NCBI GenBank assembly: GCA_021234155.1
Contig: JAJEKV010000056.1
Location: 3,205,330 to 3,269,329, forward strand
Source of the DNA: Isoetes taiwanensis
Lineage: Eukaryota; Streptophyta; Lycopodiopsida; Isoetales; Isoetaceae
Direction: 5' to 3'
Length of the DNA stretch: 64,000 bases
Position numbers and translations under genes: made by a program. Positions 20,847 through 32,400 of this stretch are shown one piece after another. Each line of letters starts with the position of its first letter. Within the stretch, counting starts at the first letter, position 1. The notes under the pieces were generated by a model. The model did not search any database, was not told the origin of the DNA, and was given only the letters and a program-made list of their open reading frames with translations.

Positions 20847-21343
20847 CTGTTGATTCATGTGCCACACAACATATGACATTCCATAAGCACTGGTTAAAGA
20901 ATTATTGCCCACTTTCAGTTCAAAAGCTTGTATTTCTTGGTGATAACACAAGTCATGAGGTCAAAGGCATTGAAGATCTTCATATTGATACTCCTAATGG
21001 AATACAAGTCTTGCGTGGTATTTTACATGTTCCTGGTTTGCGCCGCAATCTTGTTTCGGTCTCTAGACTTGCAGGTCTTGACTTAAACATTCAGTTTGAT
21101 AGACGGTGGCGTAAATTTATTCAAGATGGATGTGTACTTGGAGTTGCCCCGCGAGAAGGTCATCTCTATGAGTTTAGGTTGACCAATGATTTTGTGAATC
21201 TTATGACTGCCAGTGGGGATGAATCGAGCACATTGTGGCATCGTCGTTTTGCACATGTGAACTTCCAATATTTATTGGACATGGCCTCTGATACAATCGT
21301 GGATGGTCTATCATTGAGTAGCACTGCATCTATGGGTGTGTGA
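20843..21343 (+). pseudogene. Copia protease and GAG-pre-integrase domain
   Basis: The protease active-site block reads TVDSCATQHMTFHKHW; the catalytic DSG is DSC here, so the aspartic protease would be inactive. VLRGILHVPGLRRNLVSVSR follows. The GAG-pre-integrase part has TLWHRRFAHVNFQYL, the His pair of the integrase HHCC finger. The ORF ends at 21343, one frame out from the Cys pair CEACAVGKQHRRPF at about 21343-21385. Confidence 0.9.
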
Positions 21344-22017
21344 GGCATGTGCTGTTGGAAAGCAACATCGCCGTCCTTTCAATGTGAAAGGCAAACATGC
21401 AACACAGCTTTTGGAGCTTGTGCATGCTGATGTATGTGGCCCACTACCTTATGCTTTGAGTGGTGCATGATATTTCATCTTATTTGTGGATGATTTTTCT
21501 CGTAGAGCTTTTGTGTATTTTATCTATACGAAGTCCTAAGTCCACCAAATTTCAAGTGTTTAAAAATATGGTGGAGATGCAGACTGGCAAAGTGATCCAG
21601 AGATTACGTACTGACAATGGTGGAGAATTTACTTCTGCTCAATTTAAGTGTTTTTGTGAAGAGCATGGTATAGTTCGTGAGCATACCATTCCTTATTCTC
21701 CTCAGCAAAATGGTGTTGCTGAGTGCAAGAATCGTACAATAATCAATGTTGTTCGATGTATGCTTATTCATGCTGGTTTGGATAAGTCATTTTGGGCAGA
21801 AGTTGTGGCTACTGCTGCTTATGTACAAAATCGAACGGTAAACTCTTCTCTAAAAGGCATAACTCCTTTGCAATTACAGTCAGGAGTAAAACCAAATGTT
21901 CAAAATTTGCGAGTTTTTGGTTGTTTAGCCTATGTTCATATTCCAAAAGAGAAGAGAAAGAAGCTTGATCCAGTCGGCCTCAAAGCCATCTTCGTAGGCT
22001 ATGTTGTCGAGGTATAG
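21343..22017 (+). pseudogene. Copia integrase core
   Basis: Integrase inserts the cDNA. The DDE residues appear in ELVHADVCGPL (about 21418-21445), LRTDNGGEFTSAQF (about 21604-21645) and SPQQNGVAECKNRTI (about 21699-21740). The Glu and both Asp are present. Frames change at about 21343 and 21470. The end (VFGCLAYVHIPKEKRKKLDP, AIFVGY) is the normal integrase/linker junction; the next residues resume at 23377 after an insertion. Confidence 0.9.
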
Positions 22018-22032
22018 GGATACCGATTTTAC

Positions 22033-23368
22033 TTTTTTTTTTTGAGGGAACGAATTTTTATATTTTATATTAAAAGATTAAAAAGTACAATGTTACACTG
22101 CTTGTAGAGAATTACTACAGGAGTAATCTCGGCATCTTCATTTTCTACATGCAGGAACTTATTAATTGCTCTAGAAGTTGATACCCTTGAGAAGCTCATA
22201 AGGCCTATCCGCATCGTAACCAGATTAAGCAAGAGGATCTATAGTTGCCAAAAGGCACTTGGAAATAATTCGTCTCATCCAAGGGCACTTACAAATAATC
22301 TGAACAACCAAAATAAGAGGAAGATATATGCACCTTGCTTCACAAGGCCTAGAAATCTGTATCAGAGTAGCCAAATATAATGGAATTCAGGCATCAGTAC
22401 CTGATCTTAGCACACAGCTCAAATGTAGCAGTATTTGAGCAAACCATATCCATATCTAGTGGATTGGTATCAAGGAAAAATTTGGCATTAGTACCAAATT
22501 ATCTTCAAGCTTCAGAGCTTGAATGGCTTCTTCAATCATAGCATTAATTGAAAAAGCAAACAAAGTGCTAGGAAATTCCAAGTATTTTCCAATCTATCAT
22601 ACAACCTGTTTTCTGAACCACTCTAGCATAAATCAGTGTCAGACCTTGCAATCCCTTTGACAAAATAATCTTCCTGATACATCAAATGCAAAAAATTGGT
22701 TCTTCCTGCTACAAGAAAGAGCATAAAAGGAAGGGCGATAGACTTACTTCTTTCCAAAAGAATGAAATGTGATATTCTCTGATGAAAGGACTCAAAGAAA
22801 CATCTTTACCTGGGCATCCCAATGGATCTACCCTTTCGGAAAGTCTTTATTAAAGACTTTGAAACAGTAAGAAGCGCAAGATGTCAATTGTGTTTGTGAC
22901 TGTCTGCATTTGTATCTGCTTATGACCCTGCTGCACTTGGGCCAGGCAACGAAACCAGATGGCCATGTGACAAAGCTATTGCTAAATGCATCCACAAACA
23001 CCGAACCAATACCATACTCAGATTTTGCTTGCTGAGAACGTTTGTCTGGTGGCACAAAAGGAAAAGCCCTAGATCAAAAATCAGATCCCTGTACCAAAGC
23101 GAAAAATCACAAGACACATCCTTCCTTACAAAGAACACATCCTCGTTAGAGGATACATGCTGCAAGAATGCCACCGAAAAGATGTAGTGAACCCCTCCAA
23201 CAGATTTTTTCCCTAATTCTCCTGGAGAGCAAATCCATCAGCCCTGCTAGCCACAAAAGCCACAAATATTTCTTCAAGAGCAACCGCTGTGATGATTGGG
23301 CAGAAGAGAGGGCGGCTGCTCCCTAGCCGGCCAAGAACAGCGCCCTGGGCGCCAACGACATTGTGTGT
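22033..23368 (-). mobile_element. 1.3-kb retroposon inserted in copia, reverse strand
   Basis: A poly(T) start at 22033-22043 (a poly(A) tail on the reverse strand) and flanking 8-bp sequences GATTTTAC (22025-22032) and GATTTTAT (23369-23376) mark a target-primed insertion. The copia protein reads ..YRFY before it and DIATRRVITSRDAVFDE after it, so the limits are firm. The reverse-strand 5' end is GC-rich. Inside I see no RT; small reverse-strand ORFs at 23174-22920 and 23055-22828 have no recognisable family. It is a truncated LINE derivative or a processed transcript. Confidence 0.85.
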
Positions 23369-23433
23369 GATTTTATGATATTGCTACGTGAAGAGTCATT
23401 ACTAGTCGTGATGCAGTTTTTGACGAGTCTACT

Positions 23434-24250
23434 ATGGCTAACATGGTTACTTCTCGTCATGACCCTAACGTTATTCTTCGTGATTTTCAGCTACTTGATA
23501 GTGAATTAAATCCTAATGTGGATAATGGGTCTTTACATTCTCATGTTGACAATGGGCTTGTAAATCCTGAAGTGGAAGATGATTTTGTACAGGAGTTTGA
23601 TTTATATGATGGTGTTGATGAGGACCATGATGGTCTACTTGATGTAGAAGTTGGGGTTCCTGATGATGAGACTCCAATACGACGGCAATAAAAGCCTACC
23701 AAACGGATCTTGGAATATCATGTTGCTTTAGCTACTAGTGCAGATCCAGTTATAATAAAAGAGGCTATGTCTTCGTCACAAGCTGAGAATTGGCGCATGG
23801 CCATGGAAGCAGAGTTTGAATCTCTTATCAACAAAGGTACTTGGGAGCTTGTTGAAATTCCTGAAGGATGAAATCCAGTTAAATATAAATGGATCTTTCA
23901 CTCCAAATACAAAGCAGATGGCTCGTTCGATAAGTTCAAAGCACGATTAGTTGCGAAAGGATACTCGCAAGTGGCTGGAATCGATTATGAGGAAACTTTC
24001 TCACCTGTTGTTCGTCTCACTAGTTTGAGAGTATTGCTAGCATTTGCCACTCAATATGGTTTGTTTGTACATTAAATGAATGTCAAAACTACGTTTCTCA
24101 ATGGAGATCTTAGTGAAGAAATCTACATGAGTCAACCAGAAGGTTTTGAAGTACGTGCTAATGAGAAACTGGTTTGCCGCTTGCGAAAGGCTTTATATGG
24201 TCTACGACAAGCCTCTAGAGCCTGTCAAGAGGAGACTATCTTATGCATTT
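23434..24250 (+). pseudogene. Copia reverse transcriptase, catalytic part deleted
   Basis: After the acidic linker (ORF 23434-23691), the RT reads [60 protein letters not shown] and [15 protein letters not shown]. It goes on with NVKTTFLNGDLSEEIYMSQP and CRLRKALYGLRQASRA. The next copia residues (YVDD and surroundings, roughly 100 codons) are missing: the sequence jumps to LSYAFEMVDMGEIHSRLGIQ near 24235-24295. In-frame stops occur at 23868, 24073 and 24301. RT activity is therefore impossible from this copy. Confidence 0.9.
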
Positions 24251-24319
24251 GAGATGGTTGACATGGGGGAAATACACTCGCGTTTAGGTATTCAGGTCAA
24301 ATGAGACAAAGACAAACGT

Positions 24320-25174
24320 TTGCTTCAACTCTCACAGTCTAAGTACATTGAGACACTTCTTGAGAAAATTGGGTTACTTTATGCTAAAGAGCAACCTACT
24401 CCATTGCCTGTTGGTTCCACGAAAACAAGAATGTCGAAGAGGCAGTGTCCAGTAACTTATGAGGATCAGCTAGAAATGCAGAAGTGTCCTTATGCAAGTC
24501 TTGTAGGAGCTCTTATGGATCTTGCAAATGCAACTAGACTAGATATTAGTTATGCTGCTAATACTCTTGGTCAATTCATGACTAATTCTGGCAAAGAACA
24601 TTGGCACAATGCTAAGCGTGTTTTGAGATATCTTAAGAGCACGATTCATCACTGTATCACATACAGTAAGCAGACAGGTTTGAATGCTTTCAGGTTGCTT
24701 GGATACACAAATGCAGATTGGGGTGGTTGTCCGGACACATATAGAACTACAAGTGGTTGCTGTTTCTTTTTAGGAAAATCTTTGGTGTCTTGGATGAGTA
24801 AGAAGCAACGATGTGTTTCACTTTCTACTGCTGAAGCAGAATATATTGTTGCATCTTTGGCGAGCCACGAACTTGTTTGGTTGCGGCGCTTGTTAGAATG
24901 CTTAAGACAAGTTCAAGATAGACCGAGTATACTTATGTGTGATAATCAAAGTGCTATAGCTTTATCAAAAGACGAAGTTTTGCATTCCAAATCCAAGCAT
25001 ATTGAGTTACATTATCATTATGTTAAGCTTGAAGTTGCAAAGCGCGTACTTAAGTTAGAATATTGTCCAACTACAGCTATGGTTGCAGACATTTTCACTA
25101 AGCCTCTAGGTGAAAAGAGATATCACGACAATGTTAAAGCTCTTGGTATCCTTGAGAATAAGCATAGATATTAG
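24320..25174 (+). pseudogene. Copia RNase H domain
   Basis: The long open frame covers the RT connection and RNase H: LLQLSQSKYIETLLEKIGL, DLANATRLDISYAANTLGQF, GYTNADWGGCPDTYRTTSGC, WMSKKQRCVSLSTAEAEYIV, MCDNQSAIALSKDEVLHSKS, KHIELHYHYVKLEV and ADIFTKPLGEKRYHDN. The catalytic Asp, Glu and Asp of RNase H are all visible. A polypurine-like 'caggtgggg' lies just before the 3' LTR at 25351. Confidence 0.92.
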
Positions 25175-25350
25175 AAGATTGTAGCACTCGGGTTTTTTTC
25201 TTTGTGACCACCAAAGGTTTTTTTCATCCGAGTGCGAGACCAAATTTGCAGGTGGGGAGATTATCTATGAGTTGCAATATTTGGTCTTCTTTCTTAGACA
25301 CAATATTTTTCTATATCTTATTTGGTGAAAGACTAAAGTCACAGGTGGGG

Positions 25351-25550
25351 TGTTAGCGAGGCTGCCTATTACAAGGCAGCGTGCCTTTATAAAAAGGCAA
25401 TGTAGCTACTTTTAGCTTTCACCGTTTTCCATAGAAAATACCTTTTATGGTATCTATATATTGTAACATGAATTATTCAATACATGTGTCTTCTTTTGTG
25501 GTGCATACCTCTCTCTTTTATGTTTTCTTAGTAAACAAGCAAGTTCAATA
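25351..25550 (+). repeat. Copia 3' LTR
   Basis: 200 bp, starting TGTTAGCGAGG and ending TTCAATA (CA has become TA). It aligns without gaps to 13895-14094 with about 14 differences and is followed by the target duplication GTTAT. Confidence 0.95.
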
Positions 25551-25596
25551 GTTATTTTTTGAACTGCATGAGATTCTTACACTAGGAATTTGGCAG

Positions 25597-25703
25597 GTGA
25601 ATTCAGTAAAATTCAACGAGCTCATTACAGCTATTGTTTCAGGCGGATATGATAGATCTGTGCAGTGTGGGATTGCCCATCCCACAGCATGAAGCCCATT
25701 CAA
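25597..25703 (+). pseudogene. WDR83: WDR83 pseudogene, next exon beyond the copia element
   Basis: After the acceptor TTTGGCAG, the sequence reads VNSVKFNELITAIVSGGYDR, then after a one-base shift VWDCPSHSMKPIQ before a GTATAT donor at 25704. This continues the FRGHDSEV end of the exon at 13863, matching the WD40 order of WDR83. Thus the copia insertion lies within the intron. I did not find later WDR83 exons downstream, so the duplicated copy is truncated. Confidence 0.82.
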
Positions 25704-27179
25704 GTATATCTCTTATCAACAACCCAAATGCACCACTCAAATTTTAGAGCGTAAGCTCTTTTGTCTAGCTAGATTCAAGATGTTGATTGCCAATTCCTGA
25801 AGAAATCTCGCCATTATGTCAACTGGGCCAGATTAATTCGGGTAAGCGTCTCGCAGACATAATTTGGGTTGTAGCTTTCATGCAATTTGTGGAGAAAAAT
25901 ATCATATCTGTGTAGGATACTGCATTGCCGCTTCTCGATCTTTTCCGGGTATGAATATTATAAACTGCCATCCTTTTCTCAAAAATACAAAGGACGGCAT
26001 GCCAAATAAGCACAGAGACACAGAGAAATTGTAGCACTCCTCTCAGAACGTCATAATCCTTAAGAAGCTTGTAGTGTGGAAGCTCTGCCTAGCATGTATA
26101 CACCTGTATTGCCTACTAATAACGGTGATTTGGAAATGCTTGGTCTGTTCTTAAGTAAAATGTGCCGTCGCTGTGCAGGATTGTCCTGCCAAACAAGAAG
26201 CCAAACAAAAAGCTTTATTTCTGAACTGCAGCACAGAGAAAAGGATCCAATAAGTAGGGTCTGCAAGCTTAAAATGGTGGGAGAATGGAAATTGCCATGT
26301 AACAGGACAAATTATAGTGGTTAAGTGTCAAAAGTATGATAAAAGATGCATATGGTGCAGGAGGCTGGCAATAACTTGGATTCTTGCCACTATCATTACA
26401 TCAGTTACTTTCTGAATGCAGGTATTGTGCATCGCCGCAAGGAAATCCTTATTAACAAGTGTGAAGAACGTGCTTGCATGTTGCAAGACCAGTTCATGTC
26501 CAACATGAATCATGTTCGATCACTAACAGCATTGGTAACTACTTTCCATGTTGGAAAACAACCATCTGCTCTAGAGCAGATAGTATAATCTTGTCACAAG
26601 TTCAGAAGAATTGAAGATCTTATTTTCATCCCAATTTTTGTTGATATGATATGACCTCAATCTCATGCAGGGAACTTTTTCTGCATACACAGCACGCACT
26701 TCTTTTGAGAGACCCCTCATGACTGGTGTTGCACATGCCAAAAGGATGTTACATTCTGAAAGAGAAGCATTTGAACGGGAGCATGGTTGGTCAATCAAGG
26801 GAATGTATACAAAAGAGCTGCAACCTGTGAAAGACGAGTATGCACCAACTGTTTTGACTCAGAAGACTCTATCACACCTTGCTTCTCTGGATATGATGTC
26901 AGGAGAGGTGTAGATCTGTATCACTTAGATCCTATTATTACTTTTGGCGGATTCTAAGTGGCTAGATGTTCTTAATGCATGCAGGAAGATCGGGATAACA
27001 TATTATGGTCGAGAGTGTCTGGCAAAGAGGTTTTTACTAGCCCTTTCTGACTTTTTGAATCAAACCATCTTGGTGTAGTCCTCACATTTACTGTTTACGA
27101 CCCTGATCTTCGCTTGGATGCTACGCCCGAAGACCGAATACAAGCAATAGCGGGGAGAGTAACATGATGAATTTGTTTC

Positions 27180-27320
27180 AATATTAATGGAACTCCATAT
27201 ATCTCAAGCGGGATGTGGTTAATGTGGCCAACCAGGCCACATTAACCACTGGTTAATCATGCCTGATACATGTGGCCACATTAACCACAACTCGCTTGAA
27301 ATATATGGCGTTCCAATATT
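27180..27320. mobile_element. Foldback MITE in CHASE pseudogene intron
   Basis: The 141-bp segment folds on itself: the left arm starts AATATTAATGGAACTCCATA and the right arm ends with its imperfect complement TGGCGTTCCAATATT. The inner arms contain GTGGTTAATGTGGCC and GGCCACATTAACCAC. No coding capacity. It lies directly after the third CHASE exon. Confidence 0.85.
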
Positions 27321-27774
27321 AATTGCAAGAATGATAGCTTCTCTGGACATAGACTCACTTTACATTAAGTAATCTTAAGCCTGTAGTAGCATGTGAAGCT
27401 TAAATGGATTTACAACCATTATGAATATAATCCAATAAAAGTTTGCAAAATACTCAAGACGAGACGTTTCTTATGCGAATCTATTTTGAAACACACTTTT
27501 CCATGAATTGGGTGGCTAGCTGCAAGTTTGGTGGAAGAAGAAAGCTGTTTCAGTAGGCAATCATGATCTTAGCCATTGCTCTGTCATGTTGGGCATCGGG
27601 CTTTTAGATGTCGCAAACAAATAAGGTGGTGTTTATCTTTCTAACTTGGGCATTCTTTCAAAGCATGCAGTTGGCAGATCACACTTCCCAACCCCTAGGG
27701 GCAAGAGAGTTCAGGATCTGGAGTTATGGAAGCTCTTGCTTAGATATTAAATTGGACATTGTTCTCTATTTTTT

Positions 27775-27962
<188 letters not shown>

Positions 27963-28381
27963 CAGCTGCATACATGGACATGCCATCATACCGTTTTGAA
28001 GTTGCTATCAGGCGCATAATCAAGTATTTTGATCTATAAGTAGCATTCGTACTGCCATACTGATGTATTATTAGGATGTTGATTAATGTCATGGGATATC
28101 CTCTCCATGTCATGGCAAATGTGGGGCATATTATATGTTGTCTTAGAACATAGATTACACATATATAAATTACAATAAGATCAACCACATAAGATAGCTA
28201 GCCATTAATGGACATCGGATTAATGACATGCATTTGTGCAAACAGATACGTAGGTGGAACATTTGATTTTGAATCTTTGGTCAAAAACCTGTTGAGGCAG
28301 CTTGCTGAAAGTCACGCTATCATTCTAAATGTTTTCGATGTCACAAACCGGTCAATGCCATTAGTCATGTATGGTCCATGA

Positions 28382-29484
28382 ATCGCAAAAATGTATGTTC
28401 ACAATCCATATCACAGTCAGGATGGGTTTAATTTTGCATTAACATATTATAGAAGTACATATGTTTGTTCACTATAAGACACTGCTTACATATGTAAAAT
28501 CTATCAATCACAAAATAGTTACTCTGTAACACAATAACAACAATGTCATGTTTTCTGTAGATAACCATTTGTAGGCATCTGCCCACAATTATCCAAGCAT
28601 ATATCCACAATGAAATATAAGCAATCATATATCAGATTAACACAACATGTTCATAACCCGATTCGCTCAATCTTTGTATTAACGGCAACAATGATATGGT
28701 CTGCAGGGTATGGGATAAAGCCTTGTAGAGGTTGGGGCTTACGAAGGATCTGCCCTTTTGGTGAAGTGCATAACAAACACACAGGTGTTTGCTTTAAAAT
28801 TTAGAGAGCACAGTCATTACATAGATAGTTTCAAGGAGCAGTTAAATCATCAGAATAAAACCTGATTAGTTCTGCTCCTACAATCATGAAATATTTTGCT
28901 CCTATAAATCAGTATGTTGCCATTTGTATACCTTCATGGTTCGATTTTCTAAGCTTCCAAGACATGAATCTCTAATGAAGCAATAATAAACCTAAGATTG
29001 AATCATTGATTTTCGTTGACACAATGGTGTTGATAGGATATTTTTTCTGCTTGACTTTTTGCCTTTTCCTTGGGAAATGCCATGTCATACCTATTCGCTT
29101 ATTTAAAGCTTGTGGCATGGCGTGTTAGGGTTTGTTGTTCCGGCAATACACACATTTCGCCTAAGCCTTCGCCCTATACAATGCGTATTGCACAACAATT
29201 CCTTCATAATCGATCCGGTTACCCAAAGCCATTTGGGCAGTCCAGAAGTCGCAAATTGAGAATTTTGAATGAAATGGCAGGATTGTGATTGCCAATGCCC
29301 CAGTTCTGTTACCATTTGCATTGGGTTTTATGAAGGATTTTAGCCCATGCTCCTGATGTTCAGCTCTGGGGAGAATTGTTCTGAGGATCCTCATTGCTTC
29401 ATTTTGAACAGGATTATCAATTGGCGTGTTGTTCTATTTATCGTGGGTTCGACGACAGGGGAGGACAAAATTTTGGAGCTTTAG
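28382..29484. other. Upstream region of the ubiquitin protease gene
   Basis: No gene is seen. This 1.1-kb AT-rich stretch separates the CHASE fragment from the protease start and should contain its promoter and 5' UTR. I see no unambiguous TATA box at a suitable distance. Confidence 0.5.
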
Positions 29485-32400
29485 ATGCATGAACGTGGGG
29501 AAGCAGATGTTCCCGCCGTGCTGTTAGCCTTGATAATTGTATTGCTGCTGAGTTTAGGTCTTGTGCATCACATAAAGTCGAGGGCATCTAGGCAAACAGA
29601 AAGTCGTAGGTTTCAGCAATATTTATTGGAAGGATCAGCAAGAGGAGAGGATACACAGGTGCCCATGCTGACGAATCGTAATCTCTGTGCTGTTTGTGAG
29701 ACACCTTCAACCAAACGATGTTCAGGCTGCAAGGCCGTCTATTACTGGTCCGTTTTCTCTCCTTTATCAGTAATATTTGGAGTGCGAAAGCCAATTGCAT
29801 TAACCTTGTAGCATAGTCGTCTAGGAGTACCTTGGCAACCATAATGCTGTCTGATAAAATTTACTGAATAGTGAAATGCCAACTTCTGTTTGTGAATAGA
29901 GCACTCAAGAGAAGACAATCCTATGGGAGGCAGTTTCTCTTCTTAAAAGAAGGGAAAGAGTTTTACTGAAAGCTATATAAGCCAGACGAACAATGATAGT
30001 TAGGAGGATGAAATAAGGGCAGATTATAATTTATGATACAGGCAATATCTGTTAAAATCATTTTGTTTTGATTTCACACATAATACATTTCTAACAATGA
30101 GACTTGTTGAAGCCCACATCGACATTGCCTTCTGCATGTGAGAGGTCCCAGCAGATGCATTAACTGCAGACATTGTTCCACTGTATTGCCGGTTGTCGTG
30201 GCAATCTGAACTTGTTTTTCTTTCAATTGCTAATATTGTTTTGAGAGTTACATATGATATCTGCATGCTTATGTATTAACCTTCTAGTTGTTACTTATCA
30301 GTTCCACTAGGTGTCAAAGTGAGAACTGGAGTCGGGGCCATAAATTTCATTGTCGCACAGAGAACATAAGGAGGTCAGACACTGCTTCTACCAAAAGGTT
30401 TCAAGTATGTGAAAGTAGGGGAAACCTTACGGAGCTGAACAACAACACAGATAATAGGAGCAGTAGAATCTCTGCAGCTCCCTTTTCTGTGTCTGATGGG
30501 GTCCTTTCGAAGCCTGATAAGGTGATATTTCTATAATTTGCTACTGTCTTTCCATGCTCCATTACTTTTCTGTATGGGCTTACGTCTTATTATACCTCAG
30601 GTGCTGTTCCCTTATGATCGCTTTATTGAGTACTTCAAATGGGATCGAATGCGGGCTCCATGTGGGCTCATAAATCTGGGCAACAGGTATCAGTACCCTT
30701 ACCAAACGTTTTGTCTCTTTTAAGGTCTTTTTAGTGTATAGGTTCTTTTTTCTATTTTACCAAGTATTGCAAAATTGTGTTATATCTTGACTGCTTTTGA
30801 GGTTGTAATGGGGGTCATCTTTTTTCTTTTGCCGATTTTGCCATTCGAGAATGTTCATTTAATGTGCTGCCTAGATTTTTTTTAAGTGTTTGTATTGTGT
30901 GTTTGTTGGAGGCATTGTTTGATGATAGTTGATAGTTGATTGTGTCTTTGCTGTTTCTTTTAAAGCCGTAGGAGGCAAAATCGAGAGTTCCAGATACTGA
31001 AAAATGAATACTAAACAGAAGATTATGCAAGTCATATGACCATCATATCATGTGTATGCTTATCTAGAATTCACTTGTTTCTGTTGCAGCTGTTTTGCAA
31101 ATGTTGTTCTTCAGTGTCTCACATACACGAGACCACTCACTGCATATTTATTACAAAGAAGCCACCAGAAAGGGTGTAAGTAGATCTGAAATGTATTTGT
31201 CTCAACTATTCGAAGTCTTTATCATGTCTTTGGATGTTAATACTGGTTTCTTTCTTGGTATAAAGGCAAACGAAATGATTGGTGCTTTATGTGCGAACTT
31301 GGAAATCATGTATTAGAAGTTTTTCAGAACCCACATCTGAATCCATTTTCACCTATTCGTATTTTGTCACGTCTTCGTGACATTGGAAACCACCTTGGGT
31401 CTGGGAGGCAAGAAGATGCACATGAGTTCATGAGGTATGAGAGTCTGGGCAAATTTGTGAACTTGGTCCTTTGTGTGATTTGTGCCTCTATAATTCTCGT
31501 TGTTCTTGCTTTTCTAGATTTGCCATTGACTCAATGCAGTCAATCTGCTTAGATGAGGCTGGGGGCGAGAAAGTTGTAGATCCACGTTCACAGTTAACAA
31601 CTTTAGTTCAGTATATATTTGGTGGACTTCTGCAATCTCAAGTAATGAAGCCTCCTTGGAAAGAATAAGGGAATTGGATCATCACTTAGAAAATGCAGTA
31701 TGAAGACAAAATGTTTTGGCCCTGTGTGCAGGTGAAATGTTTCCAATGCAACCATGTCTCTAATAAATACGAAAACATGATGGATCTTGCAGTAGAGATT
31801 CAGGGTGCCGTTGGGTCTTTAGAGGATGCTTTGACACAGTTCACTGCAAACGAGTGGTTGGATGGCGAGAATAAGTACAAATGTGACAGGTCTGCCAAAT
31901 TTCTGCATACTGTATTAGCAACTAACTTGCAAGTTTGATCTTCTAACTTACAGTTACACAGGTGCAATGGCTATGTAAAAGCTAGCAAGCGTTTGGCTCT
32001 CTATGAAGCTCCCAATATTCTTACTATTGCACTGAAACGATTCCAGGTCCATCTGAGATATATTTCTCTTGCTTAATTTCTTTTGACATATGTTTCTTAT
32101 ATGCTCTTTTTTGATACCAGTCAGGGAAGTTTGGAAAGCTGAATAAGCGAGTCACATTTCCTATGGATCTTGACATGTCAATGTACATGAGTGAAATTGT
32201 GGACAAACCATTGTTTTACCAGCTTTATGCTGTAATTGTTCATGTGGACATGCTGAATGCATCATTTTTTGGACATTATGTCTGCTATGTAAAAGATATG
32301 CATGGGACATGGTATAAAGTTGATGACAGCAAGGCAAGTTTGCTAATTATTTTATGTTTACTGTGCCTTTCCCATAGTGGAGACTGATTATCTAATCCAC

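Larger units (their letters stand above)
13890..25555 (+). mobile_element. Ty1/copia retrotransposon with nested insertions
   Basis: Both ends are clear. LTRs occupy 13895-14094 and 25351-25550 (200 bp each), flanked by the 5-bp target duplication GTTAT at 13890-13894 and 25551-25555. The order gag, protease, integrase, reverse transcriptase, RNase H is copia type. An antisense LINE interrupts gag and a 1.3-kb retroposon interrupts the region after integrase. The two LTRs differ at about 14 of 200 positions by eye, nearly all transitions. Stops, a changed protease motif and loss of the YVDD region make it defective. It sits in an intron of the WDR83 pseudogene. Confidence 0.95.
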
